DNA of 64,000 nt from Hydrangea macrophylla (GCA_033977485.1 CM066994.1:49067155-49131154), one strand, 5' to 3'; positions 44,321 through 57,290 are shown, counted from the stretch's first letter. A program made the numbers and translations. Notes: generated by a model not told the origin, from the sequence alone.

Positions 44321-44957
44321 GTGGTTTTTGAAAGACCTATATATCAAATGTACCAACACTTGAAGCCACTGTATGTGAAAGGGCATATTGAAGGAGTTCC
44401 CGTGAATAGGATTCTCATCGATGGGTGCTCAACCATCAATATCATACCCCAAATCATGCTAAGGGTGCTACAAAAATTTGAGTCAAAGTTAATCCCGATC
44501 GAAATGAATGTTCAGAGTTCCACGGGAGCAACCTCGAGGACCAAAGGCACCCTACCCTTGGAGCTGACAATAGGAAGCAAGACAGCAATGACTGCTTTCT
44601 TCATTGTTGAAACATTGGACGCTTATAACGCGTTGTTGGGCTGAGATTTGTTACACCCAAACTACTGTATTCCTTCTACTTTGCATCAGTTATTGATTTT
44701 CTGGAAGGGAGACAAGGTAGAGGTAGTAGGGGCCAATACGAAGCCATTTGTGGCACGTAATCAAACGGCCGATCTTGTTGTATGAAGATGACATCGGGCC
44801 GGTGAAGTTGCTAGGATGTGGAAAGATGGGCAAGCCAAATGCAGCAACATTCGTTAAAGAGAATCTGAAGTGCTGTCCTCAACTCAATCAGACAAAAGAA
44901 GTCAGGCCAGTTGAACTTAAAGAAGAAGACGTGATTAATGAATCAACAATTGATTGA
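44321..44957 (+). pseudogene. pro: Tat-C aspartic protease
   Basis: This reads MYQHLKPLYVKGHIEGVPVNR, then the active-site region ILIDGCSTINIIP, and ends AYNALLG before TGA 44642. Homology continues after it (HPNYCIPSTLHQ). The Asp is kept. The TGA stands where Tat proteases have Arg (ALLGRDW), i.e. a CpG-decay type change. Confidence 0.8.
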
Positions 44958-46308
44958 GGTTCAGAGACAGCTGGCCCTAAAAGCCAGCATGGCCAGATGG
45001 TGTGCATATCTGGCCAATAAAAGATTAAAAATCGGCCCAACTAATGGTATGGTTAACCTGGTCGATTGTATCTATGAAGAAGAAATGCCAAGGGAGGAAA
45101 AGATCCAAATGGATGAACTGGAAACGGCCAAAGCAAAGCTAGATGATCTGAAGGCTAACATTCAAGATCCACTTTTGGAAGTCAACCTGGGAGAAATAGG
45201 GGAACATAAGCCAACTTATGTAAGCTAGATGCTAGAACCATAATTTTAGGCCGAGGTAATAGCACTTTTACATAAGTATAAAGATTGTTTTGCCTGGGAT
45301 TATGATGAAATGCTAGGGCTATCTAGGGAACTGATGGAACACCGATTAATAATTAAATTGGAGTTCAGGCCGTTCAAACAATTACTTAGGCGTATATCAC
45401 TAGAGGTTACGATGAAAGTCAAAGAGGAAATTGAGAGACTCCTGGGAGCTGGCTTCATTCGGACTGCCAGGTATGTGGAGTGAGTCTCCAACGTAGTCCC
45501 AGTGGTAAAGAAAAATGGGAAGCTCAGAGTGTGCATTGACTTTAGGAACCTAAACTTGGCTACCCCAAAAGATGAATATCCAATGCCCATGGCCGATTAG
45601 CTCATTGATTCGGCTGCCAAGCACAAGATCTTGTCCTTTATGGACAGGCATTCAGGATATAATCAGATTTACATTGCTGAGGAGGATGTCCCAAAGACAG
45701 CTTTTTGGTGCCCGGGGGCAATTGGAACCTTCGAGTGGATTGTCATGCCCTTCGGGCTAAAGAATGCAGGAGCCACCTACCAACAGGCAATGAATTCAAT
45801 CTTCCATGACATGATTGGACGATTTATGAAGGTCTACATTGATGATGTGGTAGTAAAGTCTGGTGACAATACCGATCATTTAAGGGATCTTGAGAAAGAA
45901 TTTGAAAGAATGCGGACTCATAAGTTGAAAATGAATCCCCTTAAATGTGCATTTGGTGTGTCAGCAGGGAACTTCTTAGGTTTCTTAGTGCACCAACGAG
46001 GGATAGAGATAGACAAGAACAAGGCTAGAGCTATCCAAGCAGTCAAGCCCCCAGCCAATAAAAAAGAGTTACAAAGGCTACTTGGGCAGATCAATTTCCT
46101 AAGAAGATTCATATCTAACTTTACAGGAAAGACTCAGGTTTGGACTCTACTTCTGCAGATCAAGACCGATGAAGAGTTCAAGTGGAAAGTCAGCCACCAG
46201 TGGGCCTTTGAAGGGATGAAACAGTACTTGTCTACTCCTCCAGTGTTAATGCCACCCAAGAAGGGTAGGTACCTTAATTGTATATATCGGTCGCTGATTG
46301 CTCAATAG
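44938..46308 (+). pseudogene. pol: Tat-C reverse transcriptase
   Basis: Frame 1 segments separated by single stops (45226, 45238, 45481, 45598) cover the linker and RT. Visible are VCIDFRNLNLATPKD, FMDRHSGYNQI, MPFGLKNAGATYQ and YIDD at 45835-45846. The thumb (FLGFLVHQRGIE) and connection lead to 46308, where a frameshift moves the reading to frame 3. Catalytic Asp residues are kept but the gene cannot be read through. Confidence 0.9.
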
Positions 46309-47135
46309 GAAGTATGCTAGCTCAGGACGATGAGCAAGGTAACGACCAGGCCATTTATTACTTGAATAGGATTTTAACTCCAATCGAGCAGCGCTATACA
46401 CCGATTGAGAAGTTATGCTTGGCATTGTATTTTTCATCACAAAAGTTAAGAACATGTATGCTTCCTGTTTCTACTTATATCATATGTCAAACTAATGTGA
46501 TTAAATATATGTTGTCAAGACCTATTATGTGTTGCCGAATTGGAAAATGGACCTGGCCTTGATGGAATTTTCCATTCAATACCGATCATATCAGTCAGTA
46601 AAAGGCCAGGCCATAGCCAATTTTCTGGCCGATCACCTAGACCCTACTGATCTGGGAGATTTATCACTAGTACCGAAAATACTAAACACGTCCTTAGTAC
46701 CATGGACATTGATCTTTGATGGTTCAAAAAATGCAGAAGGTGCTGGGGCAGGGGTGGGCATTGTGTCACCTAAGTATAAGAAGACAAAGGTGTCGTTTCG
46801 ACTCGATTTCAAATGCATAAATAATTAAGCCGAATACGAAGCACTTATTATCGGACTAAAGATACTCCTTGAAATAGGGGCATCATCTGTACATATAAAA
46901 AGGGGACTCAGGGTTGGTTATCGGGCAAATATCAGGTGAATTCCAGATAAAAAGCTAGGAACTCTACCCGTTTCACTCAGTGGCTACTCAGCTTATGAAT
47001 TCATTTGATGATATAAGTGTAAGTTATATCCACAGGTCAACAAATACAGAGGCCAACAAACTAGTGAAGACAGGATTGGCCTTGTTTGCTGGAAAGGGTT
47101 TCAAGGATCAAGCCATGACAGTACAAGTCTGATCG
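46278..47135 (+). pseudogene. pol: Tat-C RNase H and archaeal-type RNase H
   Basis: In frame 3 the canonical RNase H reads YISVADCSIGSMLAQ to about 46500. Frame 2 continues with the FLADHL tail and the second RNase H, where LIFDGSKNAEGAG and AEYEALIIGL are seen, split by TAA at about 46828. The later part is shifted and stop-rich. The presence of aRNase H places the element in the Tat clade. Confidence 0.82.
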
Positions 47136-47910
47136 TTGCCATCAGTGGCAAAGAGAGGCTGGTATACTACAACCAATTCAGTCTTGATGGAGGACGATGA
47201 TTGGAGAATCCCAATCATCGAATATTTAAAACACCTAAATGTTAGGGTGGACCAAAAAGTCAGACTGTTCATAGTCCGATTTATGGTGCTTGACGGAGAA
47301 CTATTCAAGAAGCCCATCAGTGATGACATGATCTTGAAATGCCTCGGGAAGAAACAAGCTATGTAGGTAATGGCCAAAGTACATGAAGGGATCTGTGGAG
47401 CTCATTAGGCCAGTACCAAGATGAAGTGGCTTTTACAAAGATATAATTATTATTGGTCGGGCATGTTGAAGGACTACATCATCTATGCTAAAGGGTGCCA
47501 GGCTTGCCAAAAGCATGGCCTGATTTTTAGAGTGCCGGCCAAAGAACTCCAACCTATTATCAAGCCATGGCTGTTCAGAGGATGGGCCATGGATTTGATT
47601 GGTAAGGTCCTCCCTCCTTTGTCAGGCCAGCACTGCTTCATTATTGTGGCTACGGACTACTTTACTAAGTGGGACAAAGCTATACCTTGCAGGACGGTGA
47701 CTTAGGCCACCGTGATCAAATTCATTGAAGAACATATAATACATCGGTTTGGCTTGCCAGAAACAATAACGGCTGATCAGGGTCGGTGTTTATAGGAACA
47801 GAGACCGCAGCCTTTGTAGAGAGCAGAGGAATTAGGATTCTCAATTCTACTTCATACTATGCTCAGGCCAACGGGTAGGTCGAGTCCACTAATAAGATCC
47901 TTAAAGGGAT
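47136..47910 (+). pseudogene. int: Tat-C integrase, N-terminal and core part
   Basis: The zinc finger (HEGICGAH, CQACQK) and core (WAMDLIGK, VATDYFTKW, then ADQG near 47780) are read mainly in frame 3 with several stops (47365, 47407, 47703). The third catalytic residue lies in VESTNK near 47880. The reading is cut at 47910 by the solo LTR and resumes at 49244. Confidence 0.85.
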
Positions 47911-49243
47911 TGTTAGCCTTAAGGTATATTAAGGCATATTTAATTATGTTTTGATGATGTCAAATATGCTATGATAATTACATGATTCATATTGATTCAT
48001 TCTTTGTTATTATCATAGTCATTTTTATGCTCATATATAATCTCATGTATTAATATTGTATCAATGTTTTAACATCTTTGTGTGCATGAGATTTAATTGA
48101 TGTAGATCAAGATTACAAGGAGCTCAACAAGGATCAAGCTTGAAGACTTTAAGAAATTTCATCCTTGGTTGAAGTCTAGGACCATCATTGTAAGGCATCT
48201 TGATCTCACACTCATAGGGGCTCAAACAAACTCTAAAAGTTAAAGTTTTGGAAATAAATTTTAAGTGGGTCATCTTTAAATCAATGCCCCAACTAATTGG
48301 AAAATAATTAAATGTTGAATCTTATATGGTTGGAAAGATATTTGAATCTAGTTTCCAAAACATCAAACGGATCGGAAATCCGATTTTTGTAGAGGGAGTT
48401 ATGGCCATTTTAGTGGAGATGTGTCTGGCTGTCAAACAGGGAGGGGCAGTCGACTGAGGGCCCGATGCAGTCGACTGAAGTGAGTAGAATTCAAGCAGAA
48501 CCCTCTGTAAACACATCTCAGTCAACTGCTTCAAGGACCAGTTGACTGCTTCAAGGCCCAGTCGACTGAAGCGACCTGGAAGGCAATAACGGCTAGTTTT
48601 TAGAAGGGTTTTTAATTGCCAAACTTGCCACCAACCGCTATAATCTTCCAAGGCCTATAAATACATGTTTTCCCAAGCTATTTGGGGTTGAGATTTTGAT
48701 TAGAAAACATAGTATTGATCACACATCTCTTTGATTTTTAAACATTATCATTTGAGCCCTAGTTGTGTGAGTTTATCAATTTGCTCATAATCTTTCATTT
48801 GTATTTCTTGAGAGAGCAAAATTGTAGTGAGCTTTATTTATATTATCCACTCTATATAAAGAGTTTCAATTTGTTTTCAAATCAATTGGTAAAGGTTGAG
48901 GGTTAGTAACCCTTGTGTGCAAAGAAGAGGTGTTCTTTTTTGGGAGAGATTGAAGGCTCTTGTAACGGTTTGGTGCACACCCGTAAGTGCTCCAGGAACG
49001 GTTTGGTCTACACCCGTGAAGTAGATCGGATTAAAGGAATCCTCAAGAGGTGTTCTTGAGGGGTGGACGTAGGCCGCGGGGTAGGAATGCCGAACCACTT
49101 GAAAAATTGGTTTGCAAGTATCTCCCTTATCTCTTTAGTTAATTGTTTGTGATTGTGTTTAATTTGCAAATTTGTTTTTAAAAGGTTAATTTCCGCTAAA
49201 ACCTTATTCACCCCCCTCTAAGGTTTCCACATTTGGGCCAACA
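47911..49243 (+). mobile_element. Sirevirus-type solo LTR (1333 bp) inside Tat-C integrase
   Basis: It starts TGTTAGCC and ends GGGCCAACA, the same termini as Sire-B LTRs. The last 60 bases (ACCTTATTCACCCCCCTCTA, then AGGTTTCC) match the Sire-B LTR end. It shares the TATA box (CCTATAAATACATG near 48654) and CAGTCGACTG palindromes near 48447-48570. Flanks are GGGAT and GAGAT, a 5-bp duplication with one change. No internal region is left, so it is a product of LTR-LTR recombination. Confidence 0.88.
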
Positions 49244-49866
49244 GAGATCATTGAGAAGATGATAAATGAGAACCCAAGGATATGGGATAAATTGCTGTCT
49301 AAAGCCCTTTGGGCCTATTGGACATATAAAAAGTCCAGTACTGGGGTCACACCGTTTATGCTGACCTATGGGCATGATGCTATGCTATTTATGGAAGTCA
49401 CAGTCCGATCAGCTAGGAAGGCATTACAAAATCAACTTGAGCCTGCTGAATACATGAGGCTATGATAGCTGAATTAGAAGGGCTTGATGAAACAAGATTG
49501 GCAGCCATGGACTCGTTAAAAGTATAAAAACTACGTGCTGCCCGAGCATACAATAAAAGGGTGAGGGAGAAGTCTTTCTGCATGGAGGATTTGGTTTTGA
49601 AGGCCGTTTTGCCTATTGGAGACAAGGATAACCGATATGGAAAATGGCCGGTTAATTGGGAAGGTCCTTTCATCATCTACCAAGTCAAGAAGGGTGGGGC
49701 ATATAGGTTGTGCGATATGGATGGGACGATTCATGTTAAGTTAATAAACGCTCAGTACCTAAAGTCTTATTATCCTACTTTGTGGGAGAATATAGATCTA
49801 GAGTACAGACCAAATCCTGGGCTAGAATACGAAATACTTATCAATTATGAGCCTAAACCCGAATGA
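49244..49866 (+). pseudogene. int: Tat-C integrase, C-terminal part
   Basis: This continues the integrase reading after the solo LTR: KMINENPRIWDKLLSKALWAY, GVTPFMLTYGHDA, then after TGA 49463 and other breaks the C-terminal part WEGPFIIYQVKKGGAYRL ending LKSYYP. No chromodomain is seen. The stretch 49867-49968 is a short gap before the end of the antisense gene. Confidence 0.85.
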
Positions 49867-49968
49867 TCAAAATGTTCATTGTATTAAATAGCTGGGCACA
49901 GCTTACCTACAAGTGTTTAGTACAAAAAAAAATATAGATATACAAGTACAAAAGGTAAAATTTGGCCT

Positions 49969-52900
49969 CTAAGCCGATTCAAAAGTTCTCAGTTTTACCT
50001 TCAGATCTTCCCAGGTCTTCTGAGCCCCGGTTCGATCTTGTTTGGCCTTGTTGAGCTTTTGGGACCAGACACGGGAAATTTGAAGACTAGCCTATAGCTG
50101 GTCACTACACTTTTGAGCGTCTCCTCCAAGTTGGGCCAGGACCCCATCCACATTTACCAGCGATGCGTCATTTGTGATGACCTCGGCCTCATATTGTTCC
50201 AATTGTTCCTTGAGAGTAGCAAAACGGGCCTGCAGCAAGGCATCTAGAGCAATCCCTTAAGCCTAAGAGACCTTTACGCTTTCATATTTGGTCTTGGCAG
50301 CCTGGAGAAACTGCACTGCTTTTTGTCGAGCTCCGAGGTGAACAGTGGAGGCCGATCGCTCCAAGATACGGCAACTTGGTAGTCTTTCCTGAATCTCCTG
50401 TAGTAGAGAAAGTTGTCCGTCCAACAAAGAACAATTGGCCATAAGTGCGCTTAAGGTAGCATTAATATCGACAGCAGATGGAAGGTCAGGCAGGTCCTGA
50501 TCAACAAGCCCGAGGAGAAGATCCTTTGATCGCTAGAGGATCGAGGAGGAGATTGATTCGGGCTCCAACGAACCTAGGTCAAAAGCCTCAAGGTCCAGGC
50601 CAGCAAAGAAATTGTCAAAAGGGATGAACGGCTCTGGACCCAGAGGAATGGCCTGTTCAAAGGTTCAAAGTTAAGGGTTAATATATTAGCAAAACAGAAA
50701 GAATGAGCCCGAATGAAAGCACAGTACCTAGGTAGATAAGGATGTGGAGGCCGAGGCTTCTGGTGGCACTACGGCTTCTCCATTGGGTTGAGAGGTGGAC
50801 GATTGGGGTGGTTATTGACTTGGCTTAGGAGGGGGAGCCATAGTGATTTCCTCTATTGAAGCACCAACGCCTTCACTTGATGTAGTTTGAACAGCCTCTA
50901 CGGAGGTCGAGGCATCAGCCATGGTATAATCCTCACCACTTGGGACTGGAGGACCCTCAGGAATAGAAACAGGATCGGCCACGATTGTTTCCTCTATTTG
51001 CTCAGAGGTCGATCCCGTAGCAACAAAAGGATCCACCTGACCAGTCAAAACGTCTATACCCCTTTGTACCATCGGGTGGGCCATCTGTTCCACCTCTTCT
51101 CCAGTTGTTTCCATAGTTGTATTACCCCGAGGCAATTCCTCACTACTGGAGGAAAGGACTACTTGTTCGGGGCTGAGATCCCGACAGGATCAACATCATC
51201 ATCCCCATCAGAAGGGCTTAGAGGAGGAACAACACGAAGAGGGGCCACCCTTTCTGTGATTTATTCAAGGAGAGCTGCTACCCATTCAGGAGACATTGGA
51301 AAGGGATCGGAGGTGGTACAGCTCTAGATCAGGGTGGTGAAGATTGAACTGTTGGCCTTGGAGGGGTCTACTCGGCTGGCAGTGTTTCTTCCTCAGAGTC
51401 TTCATCCACCGGCTAAAGTAAAATAGAAGTAATGTTAGTAAAATAAAGAGAATCGTCTTCCTTGGAAAGGAAACAATAAGGGTAAAAAATACTTGGGTGG
51501 AAGAGGCCATGGTCTTCTTTTTCTTGGACGGTCCCTGGCTCGGTACTTTCTTGGGAGCTCGCTTCTTCGCTACTTGTTTTTTGCTGGTCACCACAGGGGC
51601 AACCGTAGGTACATCGGCCTTAGTGGCCGAGGATGTAGCAAATTGAAGGAGCACCTCTGCGGCAGTACTCCGGAATATTAGGGTAGCCCGATCCGACCAC
51701 CACTTCTCGAATTCTTTGGATACGATTGGCCGACCAGAAAATGGTCTGAACACGAAGGCCGCCTTCAGTCTGTCCAATCACTCCTTGATCTTTTTCACTT
51801 GCCTGTCATTTACAATAAGGCACCGTTCTACCCAGTCCACGTTCATAGTGGTGGCCAGTGGAACTGTAACCAATTGAGAAAGCCCGAATTGACTGGCTTA
51901 GAGAGGAGCGAAGTAATATTCAACGCCACACTTATTATTGCTGGAAGGAATGATCGGGCTGAATATGATGTCCCAAGCCACTAAAAGGTGGAGAAAACTT
52001 CATTGTAGGTAGCTTGGGTGCCCGGACCCTAGTTAGCAGGGTTGTGGGGGAATTGAAGGAATGAAGGGAATTGAAGATAAGTAAAGGGACTGAATAGGGG
52101 GAGAACCCGATTGGCGTATCCCTCATAAAAGAACGTAAAACATTCCTCGAAGGAATGTGAAGAAGGAGCAATGTCCACAAAATCGACAGAGAAAATGGGG
52201 ATGTCGGTCAGCGAGCGAGCAGTAGGGTGAAATTCTGGAAAATAGGAATAAAGCCAGAGCTGGAGAATCCAGATTGGGCTGCCACCAGCACTGAAGCCCG
52301 AGTGGACAAAGTCTATCACACCATGGACTGAATGTGCCCAGACGAGGGTGGCCAGGGCTAAAGGCTCCCTAGAAGCTAGGGCCAGGGCCAGAGTAGTATA
52401 CTCTTTTGTTATGGCCTGACTGGCTAAGTAGAAGAGATACTTATTCAGCCAGTAGATGAGGAAGGTGGTATGCTCAACATCAGAAACATCTATTCCTTCT
52501 TCACCCATGGAGGCAGTTAGAATGCTTCCAAAGGCAATAATCAGCTTGTAGGACACGACCCCATCTCTGACAGATTCTCATTGGGGGTAAGTGAAGTTGG
52601 CCGTTCCGACGTCAAGGCCGATCATAATCTCCTGCCCATGAGGATGCAGCCTAAGCAGATAACTGACGTCCTTGACCATTGGGCCCATCGGACCGTAACG
52701 GAAGAGAAACCCATTGCAAGAAGATGACCATAAGAGAAGGGCATAAAAGAGTAGTGGTCTGTTTATCTCTAACCTAGACTGACTGAGCAGGATGGCATCG
52801 TGGATGCCCACTTGTTTCCAGACGCCAGCCTTGGAGGCCGATACCCTCATCACCTACTTGTCCCAATCTGCAGCAGGCATAGGCCAACCTCTGATTGGGT

Positions 52901-53195
52901 GTGTGGCTATCCAAACCTTACTCCAATAGGTGGGGGTCTGGAGAAATGATTCGTTCATCACCGACGAGAGATAAGGGCTGAAAGGCGCCGGAGGATTGCC
53001 GCGAAACACCATGCCAAACCCAGGCGTCGTCAGCGTTCCGTTAGAAGGATTGCAACCAGTAAAGCAGTCTGTAGAAATGTCTAGGGCATGAGCCTTGGCC
53101 AACGCCCTCACCTCTTTGCATCGATTCTGTGGAAGAGGATCATCCACAAACGTTTTCTTGCCTTTAGAATTTGTCAGAGCTGTTTTGGGAGCCAT
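49969..53195 (-). pseudogene. Antisense PMD gene in Tat-C
   Basis: The - strand ATG at 53195 opens a frame (MAPKTALTNSKGKKT) kept to 52029, with stops only at 52854 and about 52576. The PMD pattern is visible: KVWIATHPIRGWPMPAADW, GIHDAILLSQSR, FYALLLWSSSCNGFLFRYG. A downstream segment (51777-51493) is Lys-rich (possible nuclear signal). It ends at a clean intron, GT at 51492 and AG at 51413, after which the frame reads VDEDSEEE. Further acidic linker (51135-50812) and a probable coiled coil end at TAG 49969-49971 (...KLRTFESA). Other exon borders are unresolved. This gene is clearly different from the Tat-1 PMD gene. Confidence 0.72.
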
Positions 53196-53474
53196 TGCGG
53201 TAAGAGATGATGGAGTTCTGTCTTTCGCCGGAGGAAATGGAGTTTTAGAGAGAAAGGCTCTGGGTTGCTTTGTTTCTAGAGAGAAGGAAAGGAAGACACA
53301 AGTAATGTGGAAAGTGGGAAGACGTTTTGAAATCTCCCCGCTTTATACATATCAGCATTAAATGAGCAGTGATTAGTGGGATTCTCGAGATCTGACATCC
53401 TTTCCATGACAGACAAGTGGTGTATTTTAAATTCAAAATGTCACATCAATCAAGGCGGGATGTTTGATGTGATC

Positions 53475-53488
53475 TTTTAGGGGGCAAT
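53475..53488 (+). promoter_or_regulatory. Tat-C polypurine tract
   Basis: TTTTAGGGGGCAAT precedes the 3' LTR start TGTTTGCACCC. Confidence 0.8.
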
Positions 53489-54672
53489 TGTTTGCACCCA
53501 AAAACCGCCAAAGGTTTTTGAGCCCGAGTGATGTGTTGAGATAGGCTTGGAGATTATTGGCCCGAAGCATGTCTAGGAGTGGCCGGCCCAGAGATTACAA
53601 AGGCCCATCGGGCTCTAGGAGGGAATGTTAGAAAGATAAGGTTGTTGTCCCAGTTTGGAAGAGCCCGATAGGTAAAATAGGTCATGTGCTGACCAATCGG
53701 GCACCTTCATTGAAATGAACGAATAATAGCAAGTATGGAGCTCGATTGGGAGAATAAGCATGGATAATGCCAATCGGGCACCATATTTGTAGCGTGCACA
53801 ACGATCGGACACCATGCTAGGAATAAACAGTAAAATCCGATTGCATGAGACCGATTGATCAAGGAGCATTCGTAAGATTGTCATCGGACATGGAAGTCAG
53901 AAAGCATAACAAGCGGAGGTTGCACGAGTCCGGTAAAGTTACAACAAGCTCGATGGTGAAAAGGAGAAGGTGGTTCCCCTTTTAGCTATCATGGTAATGT
54001 CACCCTAAATTTAAGAAGGCAGAGCCAGTTTAGGAGTGGGATCTGATCACGTGTAGGTGGATATGGAAGGCTGATCCCTAAAATGTTGGGATTGATTCAA
54101 TCAGAATTTGGGATTAGGAAGGATTCTACAATCAATCATCTACTTGGAGCGCAAGCTAAGGAGTCCTTGCCTTATCCAGACTACTATAGGCCGCTATAAA
54201 TATAGAAGCATGCCAACCGTGCAAAGGACTCCGCGTAATCTTAAAAACAACACTCAATACAGCATTCAAAGCATTCAAAACTTTATGTTCTCGTTATTCT
54301 GCATCCATAGCAAATAGGTCTGTCCCTTTTGTTATTTTTACTGTTTTTACTCTTTTGAACAATCAGGGCCTGTTCTGATTCTATTCTTTGGTTTTATGTT
54401 TTATTTTCCAAATATTCAATAAAATATCTTCGTATTTTATTAATCATTTGTGATTGTTCACTTGGTAACCTCTACAGTAATTGGCTTGTGCGCTTCAGTA
54501 CTGTCATAGGATTTTTGGCGAGGCTACTTTCCTACTCATCACACACAATCACTCTATTTAGAAGTCAGATCTTAAAGCCTTGAGTATCACTCACTCAAGC
54601 ATATAGGAAATTAGTTTGCACATACCGAGCCCGTTTGGCTCTGACACGGCCGTGCAAAACACCTAGCAAACA
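53489..54672 (+). repeat. Tat-C 3' LTR (1184 bp)
   Basis: Partner of 40114-41294, clearly diverged (mostly transitions). TATAAATA is at 54195-54202. It is followed by target duplication GTTTC at 54673-54677. Confidence 0.95.
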
Positions 54673-55987
54673 GTTTCCCACAGAGCATTTGAGTTTAAAA
54701 AACATAAGATTTAGGATGGTGGAAAATTTAGGCAAGTCTAACACATGAAATCTTCGAGGAGGTCAAACAAATTTAATCTTTGATTTTATGTTGCTCAATT
54801 ATGTGATAATGTCTCTTATTAGAAGCCGTCTGTTCCTTTTCCCTCTGGACTGTAACTGAAAATTGAATTGAAGAGATAGAAGATATAGTTTCTTGTCCTC
54901 TAAATAGAAAGTGGGAATTTACTGTGTGATGTATGTGTGTATGTGTGTGTGTGTGTGGAGTACTGAGATTACATGCTTAACCAAAGCAAAGATGCTCTTA
55001 AACATTCGGGAAAAGTACTAAAGTAGCTATAGATAATCTTTTTTTTTCCAATCACATTCCACCACAAGAACACAATCTTAGATACGAAACAATTGGCCTT
55101 TTACCCTTTGTATTTATGTTTTTGTTAGTTTTCACCAATGACAATCTCGAGCAGCCCCTTTCAATTCATTTTCCTAGCCCAGAATTCTCGGGAAAACTAG
55201 ATTAGTCATCTTCTTTTCTTCTCTTCATTTTCGTTGATTGTGATTTTTTTTTAAATTGAAGTTATCTTCTTTAATCATTATACATTAACGAGTTCTATAT
55301 TTTTTTTCTTTTCTTTTGTATTATGTTTCTAAGAATTTTTAAACCCTACCTGTTTGTTCCTATTTTTCTAGAGAAAAACAATTTCCAAAGACGTCTGATG
55401 ACAGAGCTTGTGGTTTTAACTCAAAGCTAATTGAGAACACACAATCAATTCCCCTCATACTCCAAAATAGTAGTTTGTTGAGATAACTGAAGCCTCCCTT
55501 CCATGTAAAATATCCCTAGGCAGGAACTATTTGCTGTCAAAAGTAAAATTTCACTTCCTTTTAATCGACTGCAATTCCTGAAAAAACCAACATAGAATTA
55601 GAGCTTAAAAAAATACATTTTTATTGAATATCTATTATTCTCATTTGACTGGTGTTCATTGTAAGGAAGAAGATGAGAGGCTAGCAGAGAGCCAGAGATG
55701 AGAGAATCAACTAATATTTTAAGGTTTGGATCAGTGATTCCGATGTATGGATCAGATTTGGTGTGCTAGGTTTATCAAGCTCACCATATGTTCGGCTCAT
55801 TTTTCTTTGTACAAGGATGCATGGGAAATATTTCTTAGTATTTGATACTAATGTTAATCTGAGATTGCTTTAAATTAAGACTTGAATGTTATTTTATAAG
55901 ATGCTTAAGTCAAGGCTTATGTTGGGAGATTAGAAATAAACCATTTTTAGCAATGAAAGACAAGTAAGTTGCATCAAATCTATGATA
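54673..55987 (+). other. Helitron-1 interior right of Tat-C
   Basis: It matches 60641-61755 of Helitron-2 up to about 55770. No credible ORF. It contains a short GT repeat near 54935-54957. Confidence 0.75.
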
Positions 55988-56278
55988 CTCCCTCCGTCCC
56001 ATAATAACTGTCCACATTTCCTTTTTTGGATGTACCACAATAAGTGTCCACTTTCCTAATTGACATATAGCTTTTACTTACTTTCCAAAACTACCCTTAT
56101 AATAAAGACAAAGTAGCATTTATTTGTGATCTCAAAATAAACAAAAAGTCAAACACCCATCACATCTAAGGATAAACTTGGAAAGTGACCCTTTAATGAA
56201 CCAAAAAAATTAATATAATACAACTTTCTTAAACATTGTGCAAAAAGGAAGTAGACACTTATTATGGGACGGAGGGAG
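55988..56278. mobile_element. Stowaway-type MITE, 291 bp
   Basis: The ends are CTCCCTCCGTCCCATAAT and its reverse complement ATTATGGGACGGAGGGAG, flanked by TA on both sides (55986-55987, 56279-56280). These are the standard Stowaway terminal repeats and TA target site of Tc1/mariner MITEs. Confidence 0.92.
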
Positions 56279-56333
56279 TATTTTTTTCCCCATCCTGAAA
56301 TGGTGATTATGATATTTTAAGTGCATGAAGACC

Positions 56334-56366
<33 letters not shown>

Positions 56367-56370
56367 ACAC
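56334..56370. repeat. (CT)n(CA)n microsatellite
   Basis: CT run followed by CA run, read directly. Confidence 0.85.
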
Positions 56371-57263
56371 AAGCACACTCACTCACATGACCCTTATAAG
56401 TTATAATCCAAGTGACATCCCATTTGCAAGTAGTCTTTAATGCTCTCACTCTATTCATCATAAATTGTTTAAAAAGGTGCATAGTAATTAAGAAAAGAGG
56501 TTGGAGCTATATAAACTTAGAATGGGGGAAACACTGTAGTGAGGGGAAATTTAAGTGCCATTGTTTGCTACTAATGAGATTGGTATATTAGAAGTTTACC
56601 ACTTTTGGCAATTCAAGGCGTTATTTGCTAAAATATGTTTATGATTTTCATTTTGCTTTCATTTTTTTTCTTTCATTAATGGAATGCTGAGAATTTTGGT
56701 TACTTGGGGTTTGCTAAGGCGACAAGTAAAGATTTCAAAAATTTAAGCCATAGGAGGTTTAGATTAGCTTTTTCATACTCACTCTAATCCCGAATAGGCC
56801 TCTTTATGTTGTAGATACAAAGAAAGGAAAAGGAAATTATATAGGCTTTTTCCAAGCTTGGCCACTTTTTTGTTTCTTCTTTCTTGAATAATTATGACAT
56901 ACTTTCCAAATTTGACTTTTAAATGTTTTAATGGTTGTACCACATGTTAGGGTGGTGCTACATACATTAACTAAGGAAAAAAAAATAGAAAAATACTATA
57001 TTGTTTTAAAGATAGTATTGTTTTTTCTTAATTCCCATGTGAGGCTATTTGCAGGGAACTCTTAGTAGGTTCATTTTAGTTTAAAATCACAGGGGGCTAA
57101 GTATCCACTTTTGAACCAGAAGGGGGTAAAATGTAATTAACCCCTTTTTTTAATACAAGTTAATTTTTTTTTTTACAAATTTATATAAGTTATTATTCAT
57201 GTTGTTTTATTTTATTTGCTCATTTGATGTTTAGACAAACCCTATTTGATGGGTTGTGACATT
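56371..57263. other. Helitron-1 distal interior
   Basis: AT-rich, no supportable ORF or repeat. Confidence 0.55.
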
Positions 57264-57290
57264 GGGCACGGCCGCACGGGTAATTACTAG
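57264..57290 (+). other. Inner Helitron-like 3' end
   Basis: GGGCACGGCCGCACGGG then TAATTACTAG resembles the outer end at 57478-57495 (CACGGGCAAGTACTAG). Its hairpin is weaker and the base after CTAG is C, not T. It may be a former terminus bypassed during transposition, or the end of a nested copy. Confidence 0.5.

Larger units (their letters stand above)
40114..54672 (+). mobile_element. Tat-C: second Tat-clade Ty3/gypsy element, decayed
   Basis: LTRs 40114-41294 and 53489-54672 flank gag, protease, RT, RNase H, aRNase H and integrase on the + strand, then 3.6 kb with an antisense PMD gene. The target duplication is a perfect GTTTC. The LTRs differ much more than those of Tat-1, and pol carries many stops and frameshifts, so it is older. 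LTRs, primer site and antisense gene differ from Tat-1, so this is a separate family of the same clade. Its integrase is split by a solo LTR. Confidence 0.93.
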
